The notes under the pieces are model-generated. The model ran no database searches and had not been told where the DNA came from. It worked only from the letters and a program-made list of their open reading frames with translations. From Actinomycetota bacterium (lineage in GTDB: Bacteria > Actinomycetota > Actinomycetes > Nanopelagicales > Nanopelagicaceae): 10,375 bases of DNA. The stretch lies in contig RFSC01000018.1 in NCBI GenBank assembly GCA_009924185.1, forward strand, positions 1-10,375. The letters are read 5' to 3'. A program made the translations under genes and the position numbers. Positions within the stretch are counted from its first letter, which is position 1; each line of letters starts with the position of its first letter. Positions 1 through 7,470 of the stretch are shown in pieces.

Positions 1-16
1 TTTAACGATTACCGGC

Positions 17-832
17 ATGGCGCTTTTTGGCACCGATGGTGTCCGAGGTGTTGCCAATGTTGATCTAACCGCAGAGCTCGCTGTTGATTTAGCTGTTGCT
101 GCTGCCCATGTTCTCGCTGATTTAGGTGAGTTTGCCGGGCATCGTCCTAAAGCCATTGTTGGGCAAGACTCGCGTGCCTCTGGCGAATTTCTTGAAGCAG
201 CTGTTTGTTCTGGATTAGCAAGTGCAGGAATTGATGTTTATCGAGTTGGAGTTTTGCCAACTCCAGCAATCGCATATTTAGTTGCCAGCACCGGTGCGGA
301 TTTGGGCGTAATGATTAGCGCCTCTCACAATCCAATGCCAGACAATGGAATTAAGTTTTTTGCCCGTGGTGGCGGAAAGCTTGATGATGCATTGGAAGCA
401 AAGATTGAAGCTCGACTTGGTGAGCCATGGGATCGACCAACCGGCAAAGAGGTCGGACGCATCATCGTTGATGACCAAGCTCGCGATCTTTACCTGAAAC
501 ATCTTTTATCAACTATTGAAAGTAATTTCAGTGGCATAAAGGTTGTGGTTGATTGTGCAAATGGAGCGGCCTCTTATGTCGCACCCGAGATGTTAAAGCG
601 AGCTGGCGCTGAGGTAGTTGCGATTTCAGCATCACCAAATGGCTTAAACATCAATGACAACTGCGGCTCCACGCATCTAGAAGATTTGATCACAACGGTA
701 AAAAAAGAGAAAGCCGATATCGGAATCGCCCATGATGGTGATGCGGATAGAGTACTAGCGGTTGATCATGAAGGAAATGTGATCGATGGTGATTACATTT
801 TGGGAATTCTTTCCAGTCATACCGGACCGTAG
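17..832 (+). CDS. glmM: Phosphoglucosamine mutase, N-terminal part (reading frame broken)
   Basis: GlmM converts glucosamine-6-phosphate to glucosamine-1-phosphate in the cytoplasm, on the way to UDP-GlcNAc for peptidoglycan. The ATG at 17 gives MALFGTDGVRG, matching the usual family start. The first 16 bases show no good ribosome binding site, so the true start could lie just outside the window. Visible motifs are the phosphoserine loop SASHNP at residues 101-106 (catalytic Ser about 103) and the metal-binding loop DGDADR at 240-245. The frame then reads GDYILGIL, diverges and stops at TAG 830-832 after 271 residues; a full GlmM is about 445. The missing C-terminal part continues in another frame at 826-1335. 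Between GIL (ending 811) and TVVGTV (starting 826) only 14 bases remain, where relatives have about 12-13 residues. That implies a loss of about 22-25 bases, which also fits the frame change. The identity is very secure; whether the cell truly has a broken gene is not. Confidence 0.9.
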   Translation: MALFGTDGVRGVANVDLTAELAVDLAVAAAHVLADLGEFAGHRPKAIVGQDSRASGEFLEAAVCSGLASAGIDVYRVGVLPTPAIAYLVASTGADLGVMISASHNPMPDNGIKFFARGGGKLDDALEAKIEARLGEPWDRPTGKEVGRIIVDDQARDLYLKHLLSTIESNFSGIKVVVDCANGAASYVAPEMLKRAGAEVVAISASPNGLNINDNCGSTHLEDLITTVKKEKADIGIAHDGDADRVLAVDHEGNVIDGDYILGILSSHTGP

Positions 833-843
833 TTGGCACGGTA
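812..843 (+). other. Frame break inside glmM (small deletion point)
   Basis: Upstream of 812 the GlmM protein is read in one frame, and from 826 in another. The 14 bases 812-825 code for nothing GlmM-like in either frame and replace a segment that should be about 36-39 bases. A short perfect inverted repeat (ACCGT 826-830, ACGGT 838-842, 7-base loop) lies directly at the break, though it is also coding sequence and may be chance. Confidence 0.75.
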
Positions 844-1335
844 ATGACCAATTTAGGTTTAATCCGCGCCTTGGAATCCGCTGGCATCTCCTTTGTAGCC
901 ACTCCGGTTGGGGATCGCTATGTATTGGAGGAGATGGTTTCAGGTGGACACACTTTGGGTGGCGAACAATCTGGCCACATCATCATGCGTAAATATGCCA
1001 ATACTGGTGATGGATTATTAACCGCGTTGCATTTGATATCTCAAATGGCACAAAGTGGAAAAACCCTAAAAGAGTTAGCCAGCTTTATGGTGCGCTACCC
1101 GCAGCTATTGATAAATGTATCCGGTGTAGCCAAAGATAAATTGGCTGATAATCAAAGAATTAAAGCCGCCGTCCAGGAAGCCGAAACAAAACTGGGAAGC
1201 AAGGGACGGGTTTTGCTCCGCAAATCTGGAACCGAACCGTTGGTTCGGGTAATGATTGAGGCAGAGGATGCGGTTTTGGCCCAAGAATTAGCGGAGTCCT
1301 TAGCTGCGCTAGTAAAATCAGAGCTCGCACTTTAA
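844..1335 (+). CDS. glmM: Phosphoglucosamine mutase, C-terminal part (second half of the broken gene)
   Basis: This is the remainder of GlmM in a different frame. Homology already begins at 826 (TVVGTVMTNLGL), upstream of the ATG at 844, so the ATG is an internal methionine and probably not a native start. Counting from it, the sugar-binding loop GEQSG is at residues 40-44 and the phosphate-binding loop RKSGTEPLVRVM at 126-137, both intact. With the upstream piece every active-site loop of the family is present; only a short linker near the domain II/III boundary is lost. The ATG lies 11 bases after the stop of the first part, so reinitiation making a two-piece enzyme is conceivable, but no purine-rich ribosome binding site precedes it. 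GlmM is normally essential and both halves look well conserved, so an assembly or sequencing error, or a very recent deletion, is more likely than an old pseudogene. The stop is 25 bases before glmS. Confidence 0.87.
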   Translation: MTNLGLIRALESAGISFVATPVGDRYVLEEMVSGGHTLGGEQSGHIIMRKYANTGDGLLTALHLISQMAQSGKTLKELASFMVRYPQLLINVSGVAKDKLADNQRIKAAVQEAETKLGSKGRVLLRKSGTEPLVRVMIEAEDAVLAQELAESLAALVKSELAL

Positions 1336-1346
1336 TTAACAAAATC

Positions 1347-1352
1347 AAAGGA
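1347..1352 (+). promoter_or_regulatory. Ribosome binding site of glmS
   Basis: AAAGGA, followed by G, lies about 8 bases before the ATG at 1361 in the 25-base gap after glmM. It fixes the glmS start, which must also place cysteine at position 2. The gap is too short for a glmS-type ribozyme or a terminator. Confidence 0.7.
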
Positions 1353-1360
1353 GCTCACCA

Positions 1361-3187
1361 ATGTGTGGGATTGTTGGATACACAGGTCCAAATCCTGCAT
1401 TAAGTAAGGTGATCGAAGGATTGCGGCGCCTTGAATATCGGGGATATGACTCTGCTGGAGTTGCACTAGCCAGCGGGGGTAATCAACCTTTGTTTGTTGC
1501 CAAGAAGGCTGGCAAGTTAGTAAATCTTGAGAATGAACTTGCTTCCGATCATGCCTCTGCAAAATCTGGGATCGGGCATACCCGTTGGGCAACTCACGGT
1601 GGACCAACCGATGAAAACGCCCATCCGCACATCTCTGACTCTGGAAAATTGGCGGTAATTCACAACGGCATTATTGAAAATTATGTAGAGCTACGCGCGG
1701 ATTTAGAAAAGCGTGGCTACAAATTTAACTCTGAAACTGATACTGAATCAGTGGCACATTTATTAAGCGAAGAGTACAAATCAAGTAAAGATCTCCCTGC
1801 AGCGATGCGTGCGGTATGCCAAAAGCTTCGCGGCTCATTTACTTTATTAGCAATTCATAGCGATAATCCAGAGACAATTGTCGGTGCGCGGCGAAATTCA
1901 CCACTAGTTGTGGGTCTCGGTGAAAAAGAGAACTTTCTCGCCTCAGATGTCTCCGCCTTTATTTCACATACCAAGCGGGCTCTGGAGTTGGGCCAGGATC
2001 AAGTAGTAACAGTTACCCCATCTGAAGTTAGTGTCACAGACTTGGCTGGGAAGGGGGTCACTCCAAAAGAGTTTGAGATTACCTGGGATGCGAAAGCCGC
2101 CGAACGTGGAGGCTTTGCCCATTTCATGTTGAAAGAGATATTTGAACAGCCCAAAGCTATCTCTGACACCTTTGCGGGTCGATTCAGTGTTGAGGGCAAA
2201 GTTCAAATTTCTGAGATTGCGAGTTTGAAGCTCGACATCGATCGAATCTTAATTTTGGCCTGTGGAACCGCTTTTCATGCTGGCCTTATTGGTAAATACG
2301 CATTAGAGGAGTGGAGCAAGATTCCAGTTGATGTTGAACTGGCCTCCGAATTCCGTTATCGCAAGCCGGTTTTGTCTAAGAACACTTTGGTAATAACCAT
2401 TTCACAATCTGGCGAAACCATGGACACCTTGATGGCACTTAGGTATGCCAAGGATTTAGGTGCACAAACTCTTTCTGTCTGCAACACTATTGGTTCAACT
2501 ATTCCACGTGAATCTGATGCAGTTCTTTATACCCATGCCGGGCCTGAAATTGCGGTGGCTTCTACAAAGGCGCTATTAACTCAAATAGTTGCCTTGCATT
2601 TAATTGGATTGTTTATCGCGCAAGAGAAAAAGACTCTTACACCTTCTCAAGTCAACTCTCTGACAGAGGAACTTCTTGCTTTACCAAACAAGGTTGAAGA
2701 GATTTTGGAAACTGTAGAGCCACTTCGCGAGATGACCCGCGGATTCAAAGATGCTACCTCGGTCTTATTTTTGGGCCGCAATGTTGGTTTTCCTGCCGCT
2801 CTAGAAGGGGCATTAAAGTTAAAAGAGCTGGCCTACATGCATGCCGAAGGCTTTGCTGGTGGAGAGCTAAAGCACGGACCAATCGCTCTGATTGATCAGG
2901 GCACACCTGTTATTGCGGTACTTCCACCAGCATCAAGTGAGATTGCAGAAAAGATGCTTAGTAACATACAAGAGGTCAAGGCTCGAGGAGCTCGGGTCAT
3001 TGCTATCGCTGACTCCACAGTTAATTTAGATGTTCCGCATTTGATTAGAATTCCAAAAACTACAGAGCTCCTACAGCCAATTCTCTCCATCGTGCCGATG
3101 CAGGTTTTTGCTTATGAGATGGCGGTCGCCCGGGGCAATGATGTTGATCAGCCTCGCAATTTAGCGAAGTCGGTGACGGTGGAATGA
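1361..3187 (+). CDS. glmS: Glutamine-fructose-6-phosphate aminotransferase (isomerizing)
   Basis: GlmS makes glucosamine-6-phosphate from fructose-6-phosphate and glutamine, the first committed step to UDP-GlcNAc, in the cytoplasm. The 608 residues match the family length (609 in E. coli). The N-terminal class II glutaminase domain starts with the nucleophile Cys2 (MCGIVGY), followed by LEYRGYDSAG at 24-33, HTRWATHG at 73-80 and the NGIIEN oxyanion/amide loop at 102-107. Two SIS sugar-isomerase domains follow: CGTAFHAG at 301-308, the sugar-phosphate loop SQSGETMDT at 349-357, and the HAEGFAGGELKHGP segment around 494-507. The C-terminus DQPRNLAKSVTVE is the conserved tail that closes the active site. 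No key residue is missing. The start is fixed by Cys2 and a good ribosome binding site. Its stop overlaps the ATG of the next gene (ATGA, 3184-3187), implying translational coupling to the membrane phosphatase. The enzyme appears intact, in contrast to glmM just upstream. Confidence 0.97.
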   Translation: MCGIVGYTGPNPALSKVIEGLRRLEYRGYDSAGVALASGGNQPLFVAKKAGKLVNLENELASDHASAKSGIGHTRWATHGGPTDENAHPHISDSGKLAVIHNGIIENYVELRADLEKRGYKFNSETDTESVAHLLSEEYKSSKDLPAAMRAVCQKLRGSFTLLAIHSDNPETIVGARRNSPLVVGLGEKENFLASDVSAFISHTKRALELGQDQVVTVTPSEVSVTDLAGKGVTPKEFEITWDAKAAERGGFAHFMLKEIFEQPKAISDTFAGRFSVEGKVQISEIASLKLDIDRILILACGTAFHAGLIGKYALEEWSKIPVDVELASEFRYRKPVLSKNTLVITISQSGETMDTLMALRYAKDLGAQTLSVCNTIGSTIPRESDAVLYTHAGPEIAVASTKALLTQIVALHLIGLFIAQEKKTLTPSQVNSLTEELLALPNKVEEILETVEPLREMTRGFKDATSVLFLGRNVGFPAALEGALKLKELAYMHAEGFAGGELKHGPIALIDQGTPVIAVLPPASSEIAEKMLSNIQEVKARGARVIAIADSTVNLDVPHLIRIPKTTELLQPILSIVPMQVFAYEMAVARGNDVDQPRNLAKSVTVE

Positions 3188-3891
3188 GCACCAGCGCTGA
3201 GGGGCTTTTTGATGATGTTGTCGATCAAAGGGTCGAAGTACGCCGTAAAGAGATGAAGGTAGCGCTGCGTTGGAGCGCTCTATTAACTCTCGGCTTTGTT
3301 CTTATTACTTTGGATGTTGTTTATCAGGGATTGCTTTATCAAGCCGATCAATACTTTGCGGATTTAGAACGGCCAAGGTTTAAGGGCTTCCTCAACTTTT
3401 TGATCTTGAGAATTGATGACCTAGGGCTACGTTGGGTTACCGCAACAATTTTATTGATTACCGCTACCTTAATTAGTAGAAGATTTAAATCATGGCGACC
3501 ACTCAATTTGTCGGTGCTATCTCTAATATTTCTAAATCTCTTTGTAGGTGCAGCAAAGATTGGCTTTGGTCGCTGCAAAGCAAAGGAAGATTTTGATGTT
3601 TGTATGTTTACCGACGGGATGGCATATCCCAGCGGTCATGTTTCAAATGCGCTAGTGACTTGGGGTTTGTTTGCCTACATTATTTTTAGGTATACACACA
3701 GGGCGCCTTTTGAAGGCTTAAAGTTGTATTGGTTAGTAGCGGTCTTGACTATTGCCGTAGCCACTGTTTCACTTCTTCGAAACACCCATTGGTTCACAGA
3801 TCTGATCGGCGGCATGTTCTTGGGTGGTGCGATTCTGGTTCTAGTTGTTGCAATAGACCGCTTTATTCCCTCCAAACGGCAGCCGTCATAA
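3184..3891 (+). CDS. PAP2-family membrane phosphatase
   Basis: This 235-residue membrane protein belongs to the PAP2 (phosphatidic acid phosphatase type 2) superfamily, which dephosphorylates lipid or polyprenyl phosphates. It has a charged cytoplasmic N-terminus (residues 1-27) and about six hydrophobic segments (near 30-50, 84-98, 107-123, 155-169, 182-198 and 207-225). Motif 1 is loose, with K125 and R130 in KIGFGRCK and no RP pair. Motif 2 is clear: PSGH at 149-152 with the acid-base histidine. Motif 3 is seen as NTHWFTDLIGG, with nucleophile His202 and Asp206. The arginine usually six residues before that His is replaced by Ser196, with Arg199 nearby. Between glmS and alr, a role in recycling undecaprenyl pyrophosphate or another envelope lipid phosphate is attractive but inferred. 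It overlaps glmS by four bases and is followed after nine bases by alr. The family call is firm; the substrate is unknown. Confidence 0.85.
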   Translation: MSTSAEGLFDDVVDQRVEVRRKEMKVALRWSALLTLGFVLITLDVVYQGLLYQADQYFADLERPRFKGFLNFLILRIDDLGLRWVTATILLITATLISRRFKSWRPLNLSVLSLIFLNLFVGAAKIGFGRCKAKEDFDVCMFTDGMAYPSGHVSNALVTWGLFAYIIFRYTHRAPFEGLKLYWLVAVLTIAVATVSLLRNTHWFTDLIGGMFLGGAILVLVVAIDRFIPSKRQPS

Positions 3892-3900
3892 GGTGGCACT

Positions 3901-5061
3901 GTGAGCATTGAGAATCGGGCTGAAGCGATAATAGATCTGTCCGCTATCGAGAAAAATGTAAAACATCTCATGGCACACAGCTCAGCTCCTGCACTAGCGG
4001 TCGTAAAGGCAAATGCCTACGGCCATGGATTGGTAGCAGTAGCGCGCACAGCGGTTAAAGCTGGAGCTAGTTGGCTGGGAGTAGCGTTGCTGGAAGAGGC
4101 TTTGACCCTACGCGCAGCCCGAATCAAAGCCCCAATTTTGTCCTGGCTCACCCCAATCTCTGATGATTTTGCAGCTGCTATTAAAAATAATATTGATCTT
4201 GCTATTCCATCTGTTGCTCATCTAAAAGAGGTAATTGCCGAGGCAAAATCACTTCAACTCACAGCTCGAGTGCACCTGGAAGTTGATACTGGCATGACCA
4301 GAGGTGGTGCGCTTTATGAATGGGATGAGTTAGTAGCAGAGGCGAAGAAGGCCGAAGTTGCCGGTGTTATCAAAGTTGTTGGAGTTTGGTCTCATTTTGC
4401 TCGGGCTGATGAACCGGGTCATGAGTTCAATGATTTGCAACTCAGCAATTTTGAAAAAGCTTTAGAGGTTGCTAAGCAAGTAGGTTTAAATCCAGAGATC
4501 AAACACATGAGCAACTCAGCAGCAACATTGCGTAATCCAAAAGCTAAATATGATTTAGTTCGATTGGGAATTGCGATGTATGGCTTGTCGCCTGATGTAA
4601 ATACTATGGGCGATTCAAAGGGGTTAGGTTTAATACCTGCATTAACGTTACGTGCCAAATTGCATTTGGTAAAAGATGTCCCAGCCGGTTCTAAGGTTGG
4701 TTATGGTGGAACTGCCGAAGTAAAGACCGATACCAAGATTGGTGTGGTTGCTATGGGTTACGCAGATGGAGTTCCGCGGAATGCCGATAGCAGCGCCGGC
4801 GTACTGGTTGGTAACAAAATGTCACCAATCATCGGCCGGGTTTCGATGGATCAATTTGTCGTAGATTTAGGTAAAGAATCACAAGCGCGCGCAGGGGATT
4901 GGGCATACCTAATCGGCGGTGTTATTGGCAGTGATAAGGGCGACAGTTACACTTCCGACACCTGTTACACAGCAGACTCGTGGGCGGGGGCGTGCGGCAC
5001 GATTAATTATGAAATCGTGACACGAATCGGTCCGCGGGTGAAGCGAATTTATTTGGATTAA
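3901..5061 (+). CDS. alr: Alanine racemase
   Basis: Alr is a cytoplasmic PLP enzyme that interconverts L- and D-alanine, supplying D-Ala for peptidoglycan. The 386 residues are slightly long for the family. The PLP lysine is K36 in VVKANAYGHG. The barrel carries HLEVDTGMTRGG around 125-136 and the HMSNSA segment around 202-207. The C-terminal domain has the catalytic tyrosine Y287 in GYADG and the substrate-contacting methionine M316 in GRVSMDQ. GTINYEIVTRIGPRV forms the typical end. Just before it lies an extra Ser/Thr/Asp-rich stretch (about residues 341-359) where relatives usually have only a few residues. The start is GTG at 3901, with an AAGGTGG ribosome binding site (3890-3896) overlapping the stop of the phosphatase gene. 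Many actinobacteria have acpS and nnrD between glmS and alr; here a PAP2 gene takes that place. The stop codon overlaps the ribosome binding site of livG. Confidence 0.95.
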   Translation: MSIENRAEAIIDLSAIEKNVKHLMAHSSAPALAVVKANAYGHGLVAVARTAVKAGASWLGVALLEEALTLRAARIKAPILSWLTPISDDFAAAIKNNIDLAIPSVAHLKEVIAEAKSLQLTARVHLEVDTGMTRGGALYEWDELVAEAKKAEVAGVIKVVGVWSHFARADEPGHEFNDLQLSNFEKALEVAKQVGLNPEIKHMSNSAATLRNPKAKYDLVRLGIAMYGLSPDVNTMGDSKGLGLIPALTLRAKLHLVKDVPAGSKVGYGGTAEVKTDTKIGVVAMGYADGVPRNADSSAGVLVGNKMSPIIGRVSMDQFVVDLGKESQARAGDWAYLIGGVIGSDKGDSYTSDTCYTADSWAGACGTINYEIVTRIGPRVKRIYLD

Positions 5062-5066
5062 AGGAG
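5061..5066 (+). promoter_or_regulatory. Ribosome binding site deciding the livG start
   Basis: AAGGAG begins on the last base of the alr stop codon. It lies 9 bases before GTG 5076 but only 3 bases before GTG 5070, so 5076 is the better start. The overlap with the alr stop points to coupled translation. Confidence 0.65.
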
Positions 5067-5075
5067 AGTGTGCGC

Positions 5076-5864
5076 GTGCCAAATAACTTGGCAGATAAGA
5101 AAACCGTGCTCTCCGTAAATGATCTCTCCGTCAACTTTGGCGGATTGAAGGCGCTGAGTGGCGTAAATCTAGAGTTGAAGCAGGGCGAGGTTTTGGGATT
5201 GATTGGCCCAAATGGCGCAGGTAAGACCACCGTCTTTAATGCATTGTGCGGCATCGTTACCCCAGCAAGTGGATCACTTTCGCTCCATGGCAAAAATGTT
5301 AATTGGCCCAAGCCACATCAATTAGCAAAGCTCGGCATCGCACGTACCTTGCAAGGCGTTGGATTGTTTCCAGATTTATCAGTTTCTGACAATGTCATGA
5401 TTGGCGCAAATCGATTTGCTGAATCTGGTTTGCTGCGCGCAGCATTTGGAACCTATTCCAAAGATGAAAAGAGATTGCGGGACCGTGCTCAGGCTGCGCT
5501 CGAGCGGGTTTATGTAGGTGGAGTTTCAGATCGCCAAGCTGACACACTTTCTTATCCGGATACCAAACGAGTTGCTATCGCTAGAGCACTAGTTGCTGAA
5601 CCTGAAATCCTTTTGCTTGATGAACCGGCTGGTGGTTTGGGCCCACAGGATATTGAGTGGCTCAATAGTTTGATTAATAATTTGAAGGCGCGCACATCAA
5701 TAATCATTGTTGAACACCATATGGATGTTGTGATGTCGGTTTGTGATCGAATCTATGTGCTTAACTTTGGACAGGTTATCGCCTCGGGTACGCCGCAAGA
5801 GGTACGAAATAATGAAGCGGTCATTCAGGCTTATCTTGGCGCCCACTCAAAGGCAAAATCATGA
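5076..5864 (+). CDS. livG: Branched-chain amino acid type ABC transporter ATP-binding protein LivG
   Basis: One of the two ATPases powering an importer of the hydrophobic amino acid uptake (HAAT) family, acting on the cytoplasmic face. Numbered from GTG 5076 (262 residues; GTG 5070 adds two), Walker A GPNGAGKT is at 44-51, the Q-loop glutamine at 93 (ARTLQGVGLF), Walker B ILLLDEP at 178-184 and the switch histidine at about 214 (VEHHMD). The stretch after Walker A and the C-terminal IQAYLG are LivG-like. The ABC signature is unusual: LSYPDTKRVAIARAL instead of LSGGQ or the usual LivG LxYGxQRR, so the glycine pair is absent. This may be a lineage trait, since the other motifs are intact. The gene overlaps livF by ATGA (5861-5864). 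The exact transported molecule cannot be read from the ATPase. Confidence 0.92.
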   Translation: MPNNLADKKTVLSVNDLSVNFGGLKALSGVNLELKQGEVLGLIGPNGAGKTTVFNALCGIVTPASGSLSLHGKNVNWPKPHQLAKLGIARTLQGVGLFPDLSVSDNVMIGANRFAESGLLRAAFGTYSKDEKRLRDRAQAALERVYVGGVSDRQADTLSYPDTKRVAIARALVAEPEILLLDEPAGGLGPQDIEWLNSLINNLKARTSIIIVEHHMDVVMSVCDRIYVLNFGQVIASGTPQEVRNNEAVIQAYLGAHSKAKS

Positions 5865-6574
5865 GTGGTTTGATAGTAGATCGGCTATCGGTTTCACATG
5901 GTGCGATTGAAGCGCTGCGCGATGTTTCATTCTCTGTAGAGCCTGGTCAATTAGCAGCTGTAATTGGCTCCAATGGCGCTGGTAAAACAACATTGTTACG
6001 TACTCTTTCGGGATTAAAGGATGCCAGCTCCGGAAATGCGGAGTGGAATGGCCGTGAGATGCTCGGCAAGAAACCTGATGTTTTGGTGCGCCGTGGAATT
6101 TCCCATGTCTCTGAAGGAAAATCAGTTATTCCAGAGTTAACTGTTAAAGAGAATTTGGTGCTTGGCGGAATTTGGCGAGCTAATCGCTCTGATACCAACG
6201 CTGCAATCGCTGAGGTTGTCGAACTATTCCCGAGACTTGGTGAGCGAATGGGACAGAGCGCTGACACACTCTCAGGTGGCGAGCGTCAGATGTTGGCAAT
6301 TGGCCGCGCCTTGGTTTCCCGCCCCAAGCTTTTGCTTTTGGATGAACCTTCACTTGGTCTGGCGCCATTAGTTATCGAGCAGATTTTTGAAACAATTGAC
6401 AAGCTACGACACAAACTGGGATTGACCGTTGTGTTGGTAGAGCAAAACGCGATGAGCGCACTTGAAATTGCAGATATTGGCGTAATCATCAACCTTGGTG
6501 AGGTTGTGGCTACTGGTAAAGCCTCTGACCTAATCAACGATCCAGCGCTACGCGCTGCGTATTTGGGGTACTGA
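5861..6574 (+). CDS. livF: Branched-chain amino acid type ABC transporter ATP-binding protein LivF
   Basis: Second ATPase of the HAAT importer, 237 residues, the usual LivF length. Walker A GSNGAGKT is at 36-43, the region replacing the Q-loop reads HVSEGKSVIPELTV (82-95) as in LivF proteins, the signature LSGGERQ is canonical at 137-143, and Walker B LLLLDEP is at 157-163. The switch histidine is replaced in VEQNA (193-197), which is normal for LivF. The intact signature here, against the degenerate one in LivG, suggests an asymmetric ATPase pair in which one composite ATP site may dominate; that is inference. The ATG at 5861 overlaps the livG stop, and the TGA at 6572-6574 shares one base with the livH ATG (TGATG), so the three proteins are probably made in step. 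Confidence 0.94.
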   Translation: MSGLIVDRLSVSHGAIEALRDVSFSVEPGQLAAVIGSNGAGKTTLLRTLSGLKDASSGNAEWNGREMLGKKPDVLVRRGISHVSEGKSVIPELTVKENLVLGGIWRANRSDTNAAIAEVVELFPRLGERMGQSADTLSGGERQMLAIGRALVSRPKLLLLDEPSLGLAPLVIEQIFETIDKLRHKLGLTVVLVEQNAMSALEIADIGVIINLGEVVATGKASDLINDPALRAAYLGY

Positions 6575-7470
6575 TGCAAAAGTTTATTGAGACTATTCTT
6601 ATTGGTTTTTCCACCGGTTCAATTTATGCGTTGATGTCACTTGCCCTAGTTTTGGTTTGGCGATCAACGCGGGTCGTTAACTTTGCTCAAGCTGGTCAGG
6701 CGATGCTCTCCACTTATATTGGATATGAGATTGCTACCCGCTCAGAGGTTTTTTGGTTAGGTCTAGTTTTTGCAATTGCAGCTGGCGCTTTGGTTGGTGC
6801 TGGCGTTGATTACTTCTTCATGCGGGTGCTTTTCAAACATGCTACATCTGGCCCAGCCGCTGTCGTTGCTCCAGTTATTGCCACCCTTGGGTTATTGGGC
6901 TTGATACGAAGTGTTGTTGGTTTGATTTGGGGCGGAGATCTGCGCTCTATTCCAATGCCGGTTTCACGGGATGGCTACACAATTGGTGATACGACACTGC
7001 CGTTCTCTCCAATTAATACCTTGATTATTGTCACCGTTTGCTTGGTTTTGATCGCTATTTCAATTCTCTTTACCCGCACTAATTTGGGATTGGCTCTGCG
7101 TGCCTCTGCTTATGCCCCAGAAATTGCACAACTTGCTGGTGTGAAGACAGGGCAGACCAGAACCATCGGCTGGGCGATCGCAGGTGGCGTTGGTGGAATT
7201 GCTGGAATGTTGGTTACCTCCTACAACTTCCTATCGCCAAACTCACTAGACCTTCTACTTGTCTTTGGATTTATCGCAGCGGTTATCGGCGGATTAGAAA
7301 GCATGGTTGGTTCAGTAGTTGGAGCTTTGATTCTTGGTATCGGCCTCACCTTCATTCTTAACTATGTAGGAACCTCACTCACATTTATCAGCGGCTTCTT
7401 GGTTTTGATCTTGGTGCTCCTGATAAAACCTGAGGGAATATTTGGTTCAAGAAAGGGGCGCCGTGCGTAA
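6574..7470 (+). CDS. livH: Branched-chain amino acid type ABC transporter permease LivH
   Basis: Inner-membrane permease of the importer, 298 residues, typical for LivH. It is strongly hydrophobic with about eight predicted membrane segments. It opens with GFSTGSIYALMSLALVLVW (11-29), the family's first helix, then STRVVNFAQAGQAML (31-45), the conserved amphipathic element. The cytoplasmic loop that contacts the ATPases is visible as TNLGLALRASAYAPEIAQL (169-187). Late segments FGFIAAVIGGLESMVGSVVG (231-250) and the IKPEGIFG end (284-291) are also typical. No residue looks broken. The ATG at 6574 is preceded by a weak GGGG element and shares a base with the livF stop. The 3' end overlaps the start of livM (GTG 7463), so the two permeases are translationally coupled, as expected for a heterodimeric channel. 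Confidence 0.93.
   Translation: MQKFIETILIGFSTGSIYALMSLALVLVWRSTRVVNFAQAGQAMLSTYIGYEIATRSEVFWLGLVFAIAAGALVGAGVDYFFMRVLFKHATSGPAAVVAPVIATLGLLGLIRSVVGLIWGGDLRSIPMPVSRDGYTIGDTTLPFSPINTLIIVTVCLVLIAISILFTRTNLGLALRASAYAPEIAQLAGVKTGQTRTIGWAIAGGVGGIAGMLVTSYNFLSPNSLDLLLVFGFIAAVIGGLESMVGSVVGALILGIGLTFILNYVGTSLTFISGFLVLILVLLIKPEGIFGSRKGRRA

Noticed and set aside
844..846. ATG 844 as the genuine start of a separate small gene
   Set aside because: GlmM homology begins upstream at 826 in the same frame and no ribosome binding site is present, so it is an internal methionine of glmM.
786..992. Open frame on the + strand over the glmM break
   Set aside because: It overlaps both glmM parts in a third frame, its composition is unlike a real protein, and it has no ribosome binding site; it is a shadow.
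1336..1360. Possible glmS ribozyme or riboswitch before glmS
   Set aside because: The 25-base gap is far too short to hold the ribozyme, and only a ribosome binding site is seen.
5003..5311. Minus-strand open frame of 102 codons across alr and livG
   Set aside because: It is antisense to well-supported genes, has no recognisable motif, and mirrors their codon pattern; the other minus-strand frames in the window are rejected for the same reason.
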